From positions 1 through 12,270 of the forward strand of contig JALWJU010000442.1 in assembly GCA_026997055.1 (NCBI GenBank): a DNA stretch of 12,270 bases, given 5' to 3'. Positions within the stretch are counted from its first letter, which is position 1. Each line of letters begins with the position of its first letter. Both the position numbers and the translations under genes were made by a program. The stretch is from Paracoccaceae bacterium (lineage in GTDB: Bacteria; Pseudomonadota; Alphaproteobacteria; Rhodobacterales; Rhodobacteraceae). Of this stretch, positions 1-7,986 are shown in pieces. The notes beneath the pieces were generated by a model. The model did no database searches and was not told the DNA's origin. It worked only from the letters and a program-made list of their open reading frames with translations.

Positions 1-2004
1 GCCCAGGGGCGCGAGAGAGGCGCCGAGAAGCACCATGTCGGAGACCACCCGGGTGGCTTCGAGCGCCGAAGCGGGCGAGATCGAGACATGCGCCGCGGCC
101 AGGGCGGCGGTGTCATTGAGCCCGTCACCCACCATCAGCACACGCTCGCCGGCCGCTCCCATGTCGGCGACCATGCGGGCCTTGTCCTCGGGCAGGACGC
201 CCGCATGCCAGTCGTCGATCCCCAGTTCGCGGGCGATGGCCTCCACCGCGCCGGGCGCATCGCCCGACAGCAGGGTGACCCCCAGCCCCTGCGCCTTGAG
301 CGCAGCGACAGCCTCGCCCGCGCCCGGGCGCAGCGCATCGGTGAAGGTAAAGGCCACGCACCGTTCGCCGACGGAAAGGAAGGTGGCGGTGCGGGTTTCA
401 GGCGTGGCGCCGACCCATTCGGCCCGTCCCAGACGCACCCGCCGGCCCTGCCAGACAGCCTCGATGCCGTGGCCCGGGCGCTCGCGCATGTCGGTGATAT
501 CGGCGGGCGTCACGCCCAGTTCGCGCGCCGCGCTGGCAAGGGCTGCCGCCAGCGGGTGAGCCGAGCCCTCGGCCAGGGCCAGGGCCAGGGCCAGGTCTTC
601 GCGCGCCACATGATCCAGGTTGTCCGGGCGCGGCTTGCCCTCGGTGAGGGTGCCGGTCTTGTCAAACACCACATGAGTGGCTTCGGCAAGCCGCTCGATC
701 GCGGTAGCGCTTTTCAGCAGCATCCCCTGCCGGTAGAGCCGTCCGGAAGCCGCCGTGGTGACAGCCGGAACCGCGAGACCCAGGGCACAGGGGCAGGTGA
801 TGATCAGAACCGCCACGGCGATCCCTACGGACAGGCGCAGGTCTCCGCCGGAATACCAGTACCAGAACAGCCCCGCCAGAACCGCCAGGATATGTACCAG
901 CGGCGCATAGAGCCCGGCTGCCTTGTCCGCCAGGGAAGTATAGCGGTTGCGGGCATTTTCGGAGAGCGCCACCAGTTCGGCCAGGCGGTGCAGGCTGGTG
1001 TCGCCGCCGGCGGAAGTCACGCGCACCACCAGCGGGCCGGTGAGATTCACCTCGCCGGCGCTTACCCGGCTGTCGGGTCCGGCAAAGACGGGATCGCTTT
1101 CGCCGGTAAGCAGGGCGCTGTCGAGCTCGCTTTCGCCCTCCACCACCACTCCATCGACCGGCACCCTCGCGCCGGGCACGACCCGCACCCGGTCGCCCGG
1201 CAGGAGTTCGGCCACCGGCACCGTTTCCTCGCCCTCCTCCGTCAGCCTCGTCGCCCGCGGCACTTCCAGTGCCGCCAGTTCCTCGGCCGCGGAACGCGCG
1301 ATGGAGCGGGTGCGATGGTCAAGGTAACGTCCGGCGAGCAGGAAAAAGGTGAGCGAAAGAGCAGCGTCGAAATAGGCGTGCTTGCCCGACTGGCTGGTTT
1401 CGTAGAGCGACAGGCCGACTGCGAGCAGGATCGCCAGGGAAATCGGCACGTCCATGTTCAGCCGCCCGGCGCGCAGTGCGCTCCAGGCCGAGGTGAAGAA
1501 TATCTGAGCGGAGAAGGCGATGGCCGGCAGGGTGATCGCCGCCGAAATCCAGTGGAACAGGTCGCGGGTGGCATCCGTGGCACCGGACCAGACCGAAATC
1601 GACAGCAGCATGACATTCATCATGGCAAAGCCGGACACCCCCAGGCGCATCAGCAGATCGCGCCCGCGCCGGTCGAGGCCCTGGGCGGTGATCTGAGAGG
1701 GGTCCAGCTCGTAGGCCTCATAGCCCAGAGAGGTGAGATACTCGGCCAGCGCCTGCGCATCGGTGCCCGGGTCTGCGTCGATGGTGGCGCGTTTCAGGGT
1801 CAGGTTGACCCGCGCCTGGCGCACCCCCGGCTGGCGGGAGAGCCCCGCCTCGACCCCGGCAATGCAGGCGGCGCAATGGATGCCGGGCAGCGACAGGATG
1901 ATGCGCCGGGCCTCGCGCCCGTCGCCCTTGTAGGCCCCGCCTGCCGTTTCTTCGGCCAGCGGCGCGGCGGTACAGGCCGGACAGGCTGAAACCGGCGCCG
2001 CCAT
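1..2004 (-). CDS. ccoI: Cu+-exporting P1B-type ATPase CcoI/FixI, C-terminus cut off by the window edge
   Basis: This inner-membrane ATPase pumps Cu(I) across the cytoplasmic membrane and, in this family (CopA2/FixI), supplies copper for the CuB site of cbb3 oxidase rather than for detoxification. There are 668 visible residues. An N-terminal CPAC (residues 8-11) precedes a heavy-metal-associated domain with GIHCAAC (C44, C47). Hydrophobic segments lie near 120-140, 152-172, 186-202, 209-226, 368-385 and 390-415. The last holds the metal-translocating CPC motif (C404, C406). Actuator motif TGES is at 300-303, phosphorylation motif DKTGT at 448-452 (D448), the nucleotide-domain HP at 483-484 and the hinge GDGLND at 626-631. 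The final two membrane helices lie beyond base 1. The ATG at 2004 follows the ccoH stop by two bases, with CGGAG just upstream inside the end of ccoH. Family assignment is certain; the CcoI rather than CopA role comes from its place after ccoG and ccoH. Confidence 0.96.
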   Translation of the reverse strand, partial: MAAPVSACPACTAAPLAEETAGGAYKGDGREARRIILSLPGIHCAACIAGVEAGLSRQPGVRQARVNLTLKRATIDADPGTDAQALAEYLTSLGYEAYELDPSQITAQGLDRRGRDLLMRLGVSGFAMMNVMLLSISVWSGATDATRDLFHWISAAITLPAIAFSAQIFFTSAWSALRAGRLNMDVPISLAILLAVGLSLYETSQSGKHAYFDAALSLTFFLLAGRYLDHRTRSIARSAAEELAALEVPRATRLTEEGEETVPVAELLPGDRVRVVPGARVPVDGVVVEGESELDSALLTGESDPVFAGPDSRVSAGEVNLTGPLVVRVTSAGGDTSLHRLAELVALSENARNRYTSLADKAAGLYAPLVHILAVLAGLFWYWYSGGDLRLSVGIAVAVLIITCPCALGLAVPAVTTAASGRLYRQGMLLKSATAIERLAEATHVVFDKTGTLTEGKPRPDNLDHVAREDLALALALAEGSAHPLAAALASAARELGVTPADITDMRERPGHGIEAVWQGRRVRLGRAEWVGATPETRTATFLSVGERCVAFTFTDALRPGAGEAVAALKAQGLGVTLLSGDAPGAVEAIARELGIDDWHAGVLPEDKARMVADMGAAGERVLMVGDGLNDTAALAAAHVSISPASALEATRVVSDMVLLGASLAPLG
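571..594 (-). repeat. Perfect hexanucleotide tandem repeat, four copies, inside ccoI
   Basis: The hexamer GGCCAG (plus strand) occurs four times without interruption. On the coding strand it encodes Leu-Ala four times, residues 471-478 of CcoI, in the nucleotide-binding domain just before the HP motif. Copy-number change would add or remove Leu-Ala pairs without a frameshift. It is probably ordinary low-complexity coding sequence in a GC-rich gene. Confidence 0.9.
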
Positions 2005-2006
2005 GG

Positions 2007-2510
2007 CTATTGCTCCGAGATATATATCTGCAGGCGCTGCTGGAACAGCGTGCCGTCAGCCGCATATGCCTTGAGGCGCAGGTACCACTTTCCCGGGTTG
2101 AGCGGAGTGATGGGGGCCAGGTAATAGCCCTGGGGCATGCGCTCGAAGGCCAGTTCCTGGTCTTCGTCGCGCTCGGTGGGCCGCCCGATGCTGGCCTCGA
2201 TCGAAGCGATCTTTTCGGCGGCGACGAAGCTGCCCTCCCGGTCGGTGAAGTCGAGGCGCAGGCGCTCCGGCCCGTCGAGCCCGGCAATCGCGGTCCAGCC
2301 CAGCGCCAGCTGCGCGGCGCGATTGGCGTCGAACTGCTGGCTGGCGACATAACCGTTCCTGACTTCGAGCCCGGAGAAGGTGCCGATCGCCTTGATCGCC
2401 ATGAACAGGTTGACTCCGATGATGACCGCAAAGAAGCTCAGGGTGATGACAAGCATGTGCCGCCCGGTGAACTCCCGCCCTCCCTTTCGCGGTGAAGCTG
2501 GCTCGGTCAT
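2007..2510 (-). CDS. ccoH: cbb3 oxidase assembly protein CcoH/FixH
   Basis: A 167-residue small membrane protein of the FixH family, needed for stable assembly of the cbb3 oxidase; in studied bacteria it associates with the oxidase and with the copper ATPase. The start has a short cytoplasmic tail and GRHML (16-20), one membrane helix at about 19-39, then the family-typical stretch running to NGYVASQQFD (52-61). The rest is a periplasmic domain with NPGKWYLRL near the C-terminus. The ATG lies two bases after the ccoG stop, and its own TAG stop is two bases before ccoI, so ccoG-ccoH-ccoI are tightly packed and probably translationally coupled. Length and layout are normal for the family. Confidence 0.95.
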   Translation of the reverse strand: MTEPASPRKGGREFTGRHMLVITLSFFAVIIGVNLFMAIKAIGTFSGLEVRNGYVASQQFDANRAAQLALGWTAIAGLDGPERLRLDFTDREGSFVAAEKIASIEASIGRPTERDEDQELAFERMPQGYYLAPITPLNPGKWYLRLKAYAADGTLFQQRLQIYISEQ

Positions 2511-2512
2511 GG

Positions 2513-3931
2513 TCAGTTGCCCTTCCCGTTGAACACCGTATCCTTGAAGGCGCGGTCTCCGGACTCGCCATCCGTCACCCAGATACGCACCTCGGTACGA
2601 TCACGCATGGCTTCGGGCGAGCCGGCCGGCGCGATCAGGTAGAGGCGCTGCTTATACTCTGAATCCGCCGGCGCGACAACGGAAACCCCCTCCTCTCCCT
2701 CCAGGCGGATGGTCAGGTTCGTCCCCTCTCCCAGGGAGAAATAGAAGGGGCGGTCGGTCCCGTGCTTGTTGCGAATGCCCACATCGTAGGTGTTGCGCAC
2801 CGAGCCATCGGACAGCACCACATAGGTCGGATTGCGCACCGGACGCACGGTCAGGTCAATCGCCGGGCGAATGAACAGCGCCACCAGCAGGGCAACACCC
2901 ACGCCGCCCCAAAGCACCGTGTAGAGGATGGTGCGCGGGCGGAAAATATGCCTGGTCACCGGCAGATGCTCCTTGCCTGCGCGCTCCAGCGGCTCGTCCT
3001 TGAGGGCAATGTAGCCGATCAGCCCGGTCGGCTTGCCGACCTTGGTCATCATCTCGTCGCAGGCATCGATGCACAGGCCGCAGGTGATGCACTCCAGTTG
3101 CTGGCCGTCGCGGATATCGATCCCCATAGGGCAGACATTCACGCAGGCATTGCAGTCGATGCAATCGCCCAGGCCTTCGCGCTTCTTTCCCTTGCCGCGG
3201 GGCTCTCCGCGCCATTCCCGGTAGCCGATGGTGATGGTATCCTCGTCCATCATCGCCGCCTGGATACGCGGCCAGGGGCAGGCATAGATGCAGATCTGCT
3301 CGCGCGCGATCCCACCGAAGAAAAAGGTCGTGGCGGTAAGAGTCGCCATGGTCAGATAGGCAATCGGGTGCGCTTGACCCGTAACCAGGTCCTTGAGCAG
3401 GGTCGGCGCATCGGCGAAGTAGAATATCCAGGCCCCGCCGGTGGCAAGCCCGATCAGCAGCCAGACGAACCACTTGAACAGGCGCAAGCGCCACTTGCGC
3501 GCGTCCCATTTCGACTTCCACAGGCGAATGCGGGCATTGCGGTCGCCCTCGATCCAGCGCTCGGTAAGGATGAACAGGTCGGTCCATACCGTCTGCGGGC
3601 AGGCATAGCCGCACCAGACCCGCCCCAGCGCCGAGGTGAACAGGAACAGGCCGAGGCCGGCCATGATCAGAAGCCCGGCGATGAAATAGAATTCATGCGG
3701 CCATATCTCGATCCAGAAGAAGAAAAAGCGGCGATTTGCAAGGTCGATCAGGACCGCCTGGTCGGGCAGGTTCGGCCCCCGGTCCCAGCGGATCCAGGGC
3801 GTCAGGTAATAGATGCCCAGAGTAACGGCCATGATGATCCATTTCAGAGAACGAAACTTCCCCCTGACACGGCGAGGAAAGACGGGCTCGCGCGGAGCGT
3901 AGAGCTTGCCGGTGGATTCATCATTGGCCAT
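2513..3931 (-). CDS. ccoG: cbb3 oxidase assembly protein CcoG (FixG/RdxA), polyferredoxin cupric reductase
   Basis: A 472-residue membrane iron-sulfur protein. Family members reduce Cu(II) to Cu(I) during copper supply to cbb3 oxidase. Membrane segments lie near 30-46, 80-100, 152-171, 190-208 and 335-354. Two cysteine pairs sit near the membrane, CGYAC (C107, C111) and CIYAC (C214, C218), each followed by Pro. A double [4Fe-4S] ferredoxin domain follows, with C257, C260, C263, C267 and C281, C284, C287, C291, and then a C-terminal immunoglobulin-like domain at about 365-465. I chose the ATG at 3931 (MANDES) over an in-frame GTG at 3979. The upstream choice lacks a good ribosome site and would lie upstream of the transcription start predicted at about 3959, and the N-terminus then matches the family. 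It is first in ccoGHI and has its own FNR-type promoter. Confidence 0.96.
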   Translation of the reverse strand: MANDESTGKLYAPREPVFPRRVRGKFRSLKWIIMAVTLGIYYLTPWIRWDRGPNLPDQAVLIDLANRRFFFFWIEIWPHEFYFIAGLLIMAGLGLFLFTSALGRVWCGYACPQTVWTDLFILTERWIEGDRNARIRLWKSKWDARKWRLRLFKWFVWLLIGLATGGAWIFYFADAPTLLKDLVTGQAHPIAYLTMATLTATTFFFGGIAREQICIYACPWPRIQAAMMDEDTITIGYREWRGEPRGKGKKREGLGDCIDCNACVNVCPMGIDIRDGQQLECITCGLCIDACDEMMTKVGKPTGLIGYIALKDEPLERAGKEHLPVTRHIFRPRTILYTVLWGGVGVALLVALFIRPAIDLTVRPVRNPTYVVLSDGSVRNTYDVGIRNKHGTDRPFYFSLGEGTNLTIRLEGEEGVSVVAPADSEYKQRLYLIAPAGSPEAMRDRTEVRIWVTDGESGDRAFKDTVFNGKGN

Positions 3932-4310
3932 TGGTCGATCCGATCCTGTATTTCGCGTGGGGCTCCATATAGGTGCCACAGGTTTCGCAATCCTTGACGT
4001 GGATCAATAGGATATTCTGACCTCTCGCATATGAGCCCGTCCACCCGGAAATTCACCGCGACAAACCGGCGCGCCAAGCCCGGAATACGCCGACAAGACA
4101 TCCTGTATCCCTGCGGCCGGCCGCTCCGCAAGCCCGGCGGGACCTGCCCCGGACACCCCCGCCCCGAAAGCGCTGCAGACGACGAAGCGGCGCGGCCTGC
4201 ACCGCACCGCCCCGATAAGAGCGGCACCGACCCCGGAGAAACGCGCGAACAGGATCAAGGGTCGGTGCCTGCCGGGGAGTGAGGCCCCGGGTCTCGTCTA
4301 GCTGGCCGGC
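3932..4310. other. Non-coding gap between ccoP and ccoG
   Basis: 379 bp with no convincing gene. It holds the ccoG promoter (3966-4007) and an imperfectly understood middle part. A perfect 12-bp palindrome GCGGCCGGCCGC lies at 4113-4124. A hairpin at 4272-4290 has 6-bp arms CCGGGG/CCCCGG and a 7-nt loop, located 21 bases after the ccoP stop on the transcribed (minus) strand. It has no T-run, so it is not a typical intrinsic terminator; it might protect the ccoNOQP message from 3' decay or help a Rho-type stop. Short reading frames here have poor starts and no recognisable protein features. Confidence 0.6.
3966..4007 (-). promoter_or_regulatory. FNR/FixK-type class II promoter of ccoGHI
   Basis: Bases 3994-4007 read TTGATCCACGTCAA on the minus strand, matching TTGAT-N4-ATCAA at 9 of 10 conserved positions; read on the plus strand it is TTGACGTGGATCAA. 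Downstream on the minus strand, TATATG at 3971-3966 is a good -10 hexamer. If it occupies -12 to -7, transcription starts at 3959 and the box centre (4000.5) sits at -41.5, exactly the class II spacing for FNR/CRP-family activators. The leader to the ccoG ATG would be 28 nt. Activation under low oxygen by FnrL/FNR or FixK is inferred; the regulator gene is not in the window. Confidence 0.85.
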
Positions 4311-5174
4311 CTATTCGCCACCGCCCAGCTGGTGTACATATGCCGTCACCGCAGCGATCTGCGCTTCCGACAACTTCGTGTTCCAGTTCGGCATCACGCC
4401 GGCCCGACCATCCCTGATGGTCTCGGCGATGTCTTCGCGGCTGGAACCATAGAGCCAGATGGCATCGGTCAGGTCCGGCGCGCCGAGCTCCCGGATACCG
4501 CTGCCGTCATCGCCATGGCAGGCCGTGCAATTGTCCTCGAACACCACCTTGCCCTCTTCGGCCATGGCGGTGTCGTGCTCGCCCCCGGCGAGGCTCACCA
4601 CATATTCGATGACATTGGCCAGTTCATCCTCTTCGAGCACATCGGCCCATGCGGGCATGTCACCTATACGGGTATCATCCTCGGCATCCGGAGAGCGAAT
4701 GCCATAGGTAACGGTGGTGTGAATCGCCTCGATATCGCCGCCCCAGAGCCAGTCATTGTCGAGCAGGTTCGGATAGCCCTTGGCACCGGCCGCGCCGGAG
4801 CCGTGACACTGGGAGCAGAAGGTGGCAAAGGTCGCCCGGCCATATTGCACCGCGTAGTTCTTGAGCGCCGGGTCATCGTCCAGCGCGGTCAGGTCCGCGC
4901 TGGCCAGCCTGGCGTTCAGATCGGCGTTCATGTCGGTGAACTTCTGGATCTCGGCGGCCACGTCGCCACGGGTTGACCAGCCCAGGAGGCCGGGAGTGGC
5001 TCCGTTGATCAACGGCCAGGCCGGATAGGCGATGGTGTAGCCGATCCCCCAGACGATGGTGGCATAGAAGACCCAGACCCACCAGCGCGGCATCGGGTTG
5101 TCGTATTCCTGGATGCCATCCCACTCGTGACCGGTGGTCGGGACGTCTTTCTTTTCAGTCGGTTTTCTAGCCAT
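4311..5174 (-). CDS. ccoP: cbb3-type cytochrome c oxidase subunit III, dihaem CcoP
   Basis: A 287-residue membrane-anchored dihaem c-type cytochrome that brings electrons into the cbb3 oxidase. The N-terminus has the FixP-type stretch around EYDNPMPRWW (23-32), followed by membrane helices near 31-50 and possibly 50-65. The first cytochrome c domain has C120, C123, H124 and likely axial Met173 (DMP). The second has C216, C219, H220 and likely axial Met261 (VMP). Its ATG overlaps the end of ccoQ by 8 bp, with GGAGGG about 10 bases upstream inside ccoQ, so translation is coupled. Length is typical for the family. It is the last gene of ccoNOQP. Confidence 0.97.
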   Translation of the reverse strand: MARKPTEKKDVPTTGHEWDGIQEYDNPMPRWWVWVFYATIVWGIGYTIAYPAWPLINGATPGLLGWSTRGDVAAEIQKFTDMNADLNARLASADLTALDDDPALKNYAVQYGRATFATFCSQCHGSGAAGAKGYPNLLDNDWLWGGDIEAIHTTVTYGIRSPDAEDDTRIGDMPAWADVLEEDELANVIEYVVSLAGGEHDTAMAEEGKVVFEDNCTACHGDDGSGIRELGAPDLTDAIWLYGSSREDIAETIRDGRAGVMPNWNTKLSEAQIAAVTAYVHQLGGGE

Positions 5175-5385
5175 TGCTCCGACCCTCCTTCAGGGTGGCG
5201 GCGGGGATGTCCCCCTCGCCGGCGGGTTTGTCTTCGTGGCGAAACGGGATGTTGACCGTATCCGCATAGGCTTCGGTGGATCCGGGCCGGAAGGCCCAGA
5301 TCACGGTGCCGATGAAGAAGGCGAAGATGCCCAGCATCACCCAGCTGTCGGCCAGGGTACGCAGGAAAGAATAGGTGTCTTCCAT
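5167..5385 (-). CDS. ccoQ: cbb3-type cytochrome c oxidase subunit CcoQ (FixQ)
   Basis: A 72-residue single-pass membrane protein; CcoQ stabilises the cbb3 complex and helps CcoP join it. One membrane helix runs from about residue 13 to 32 (SWVMLGIFAFFIGTVIWAF), followed by a charged cytoplasmic tail containing FRPGS. The ribosome site is a perfect AGGAGG at 5392-5397, six bases before the ATG, and it is fused with the ccoO TAG stop (5396-5398). The stop overlaps the start of ccoP. CcoQ sequences are poorly conserved, so the assignment leans on size, topology and position between ccoO and ccoP, all of which fit. Confidence 0.95.
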   Translation of the reverse strand: MEDTYSFLRTLADSWVMLGIFAFFIGTVIWAFRPGSTEAYADTVNIPFRHEDKPAGEGDIPAATLKEGRSNG

Positions 5386-5395
5386 GATCTTCCTC

Positions 5396-6145
<750 letters not shown>

Positions 6146-6158
6146 GTGTCCAGCCCCC

Positions 6159-7760
6159 TTATTCGGCCGCAACCGCAGCCGGCGCATCGGCCTTGGCCGG
6201 TGCCCGGGTAACGGTCTTCCAGAGGTTGTAGGCCATGATCGACGCACCGGTAAGGTACAGCAGGCCTCCAATACCACGCACCACGAGCATCGGGTGCTTG
6301 GCGGCGACGGTATCGGCGAAGGAGTTCACCAGGAAGCCCTGGGCATCGACCTCGCGCCACATCAGGCCCTCCATGATGCCGGTGACCCACATCGAGGCCG
6401 CGTAGAGCACGATACCGATGGTGGCGAGCCAGAAGTGCCAGCTGACCAGCTTCAGCGAGTAGAGCTCCTTCTTGCCCCACAGGCGCGGCACCAGGAAGTA
6501 GAGCGCGCCGAAGGTAATCATGCCGTTCCAGCCCAGGGCGCCGGAATGCACATGACCGATGGTCCAGTCGGTGTAGTGGCTCAGGCTGTTGACCGCGCGG
6601 ATCGACATCATCGGCCCCTCGAAGGTGGACATGCCGTAAAAGCCCACCGACACCACCATCATCCGGATCACCGGATCGGTCCTGAGCTTGTCCCAGGCGC
6701 CCGAGAGCGTCATCAGCCCGTTGATCATGCCGCCCCAGGAAGGCATCCACAGCACCACCGACATCACCATGCCGAGCGTCGAGGCCCAGTCCGGCAGCGC
6801 CGTGTAGTGCAGATGGTGCGGGCCCGCCCAGATATACAGGAAGATCAGCGCCCAGAAATGGATGATCGACAGCTTGTAGCTGAAGACCGGACGCTCGGCC
6901 TGCTTGGGCACGAAATAGTACATCATGCCCAGGAAGCCGGCGGTGAGGAAGAAGCCCACGGCATTGTGACCGTACCACCACTGGGTCATGGCGTCCTGCA
7001 CACCCGCGAACAGCTGCACCGACTTGGAGCCGAAGACCGAGACCGGCACCGCGAGGTTGTTGATGATGTGCAGCATGGCGATGGTCACGATGAAGGAGAG
7101 GTAGAACCAGTTCGCCACATAGATATGCGGCTCCTTGCGCTTCATCAGCGTGCCCATGAAGACGATCAGATAGGCCACCCAGACGATGGTCAGCCACAGA
7201 TCCGCATACCATTCGGGCTCGGCATATTCCTTGGACTGGGTGGCGCCGAGCACATAGCCGGTCGCCGCCAGCAGGATGAACACCTGATAGCCCCAGAATA
7301 CGAATTTCGCCAGCCCGCCGCCAAACAGGCGCGCCCCGGTGGTGCGCTGCAACACATAGAACGAAGTGGTGATCAGGGCGGTACCGCCAAAGGCGAAGAT
7401 CACCGCCGAGGTGTGGAGAGGACGAATACGCCCGAAATTGAGATATCCCTGCAGAGCATCGGAATAGTTGATGGCCGGATAGGCCAGCTCAAAGGCGATC
7501 CAGACCCCGACCGAAAAGCCGACAATGCCCCAGAACATGGTGAGGATGACCCCGACCCGGATGATATCGTCCATGTAGCCGGTCTCCGGCTCGGTCTTCG
7601 TCTCGCCCATGCCCCTGACGACAAAGATGAACACGACCAGCGCGACCAGGGCCACCTCGATGGCCGAAACCATGTAGGCCAGATCGCGGGCGTTGTTTGC
7701 CACATATCCGGCCGCGACCATGATCACGGCGAGGACAAGCAGCTTGATATAGTCCCACAT
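6159..7760 (-). CDS. ccoN: cbb3-type cytochrome c oxidase catalytic subunit I, CcoN
   Basis: A 533-residue polytopic haem-copper oxidase subunit that reduces O2 to water and pumps protons, suited to low oxygen. Aligning by eye with the known cbb3 structure gives all key ligands. H116 and H405 hold low-spin haem b, H403 haem b3, and H265, H315 and H316 CuB. Y309, six residues before the first of the His pair, is the expected cross-linked tyrosine. Signatures GHNAVGF (264-270), AGPHHLHY (312-319) and GHVHSGALGWNGM (402-414) are intact. The ATG at 7760 (MWDYIK) was chosen for its AAGGGA ribosome site about 7 bases upstream; an earlier in-frame start at 7802 would add 14 unconserved residues. The length includes an extra N-terminal hydrophobic helix seen in many alphaproteobacterial CcoN proteins. 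First gene of ccoNOQP. Confidence 0.98.
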   Translation of the reverse strand: MWDYIKLLVLAVIMVAAGYVANNARDLAYMVSAIEVALVALVVFIFVVRGMGETKTEPETGYMDDIIRVGVILTMFWGIVGFSVGVWIAFELAYPAINYSDALQGYLNFGRIRPLHTSAVIFAFGGTALITTSFYVLQRTTGARLFGGGLAKFVFWGYQVFILLAATGYVLGATQSKEYAEPEWYADLWLTIVWVAYLIVFMGTLMKRKEPHIYVANWFYLSFIVTIAMLHIINNLAVPVSVFGSKSVQLFAGVQDAMTQWWYGHNAVGFFLTAGFLGMMYYFVPKQAERPVFSYKLSIIHFWALIFLYIWAGPHHLHYTALPDWASTLGMVMSVVLWMPSWGGMINGLMTLSGAWDKLRTDPVIRMMVVSVGFYGMSTFEGPMMSIRAVNSLSHYTDWTIGHVHSGALGWNGMITFGALYFLVPRLWGKKELYSLKLVSWHFWLATIGIVLYAASMWVTGIMEGLMWREVDAQGFLVNSFADTVAAKHPMLVVRGIGGLLYLTGASIMAYNLWKTVTRAPAKADAPAAVAAE

Positions 7761-7864
7761 TTTTTGTCCCTTCCTCTTGCGAATACAGGCACCCCTCCCC
7801 ACCTGGTGGCGAAAGGGGGCATCTTCGGCTGCACCCGGTTTGACGGGGTAAGGTTAAGAAAACC

Positions 7865-7878
7865 TTGATCCAGGTCAA
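7865..7878 (-). promoter_or_regulatory. FNR/FixK-type box upstream of ccoN
   Basis: TTGATCCAGGTCAA on the plus strand (TTGACCTGGATCAA on the minus strand) matches the dyad TTGAT-N4-ATCAA at 9 of 10 conserved positions. Its centre (7871.5) is 111 bases before the ccoN ATG. A class II arrangement would place the transcription start near 7830, leaving a 70-nt leader, although the -10 there (CAAACC) is weak. A 6-bp inverted repeat AAGGTT/AACCTT (7850-7866) abuts the box on the ccoN side. Oxygen control of ccoN by FNR/FixK-type activators is well established in alphaproteobacteria; its use here is inferred. Confidence 0.8.
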
Positions 7879-7910
7879 AAAGCCGGATCCCGCCGGTGCG
7901 ACATTTACGA

Positions 7911-7924
7911 TTGACCCATATCAA
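7911..7924 (+). promoter_or_regulatory. FNR/FixK-type box upstream of the universal stress gene
   Basis: TTGACCCATATCAA matches TTGAT-N4-ATCAA at 9 of 10 conserved positions. Its centre (7917.5) lies 69.5 bases before the usp ATG at 7987. With class II spacing the transcript would start near 7959 and have a 28-nt leader, but the -10 region (CAAAAA, 7947-7952) is poor, so strong dependence on the activator would be expected. The box is 46 bp centre-to-centre from the ccoN box in the same 226-bp divergent region, so cross-influence on ccoN is possible. Confidence 0.78.
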
Positions 7925-7986
7925 GGCATGTTCTCCGTCTCTTGCGCAAAAAGGTCGCAGGAGCAATCGGCAACCGGCGGACCTGA

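Noticed and set aside
88..1989. 633-codon open frame on the plus strand opposite ccoI
   Set aside because: ccoI on the minus strand carries every P-type ATPase motif. The plus frame is a GC-rich antisense shadow rich in Gly, Arg, Gln and His with no domain.
2762..3997. 411-codon plus-strand frame opposite ccoG
   Set aside because: Antisense shadow of a clearly conserved iron-sulfur protein gene; no protein features of its own.
4247..4258. TTGATC half-site on the minus strand downstream of ccoP
   Set aside because: No matching second half, so it does not form a dyad.
4004..4282. Short frames on both strands in the ccoP-ccoG gap (84 codons minus, 83 codons plus)
   Set aside because: Poor starts (the minus one begins at TTG), no clear ribosome sites, composition without protein character, and the minus frame overlaps the FNR box.
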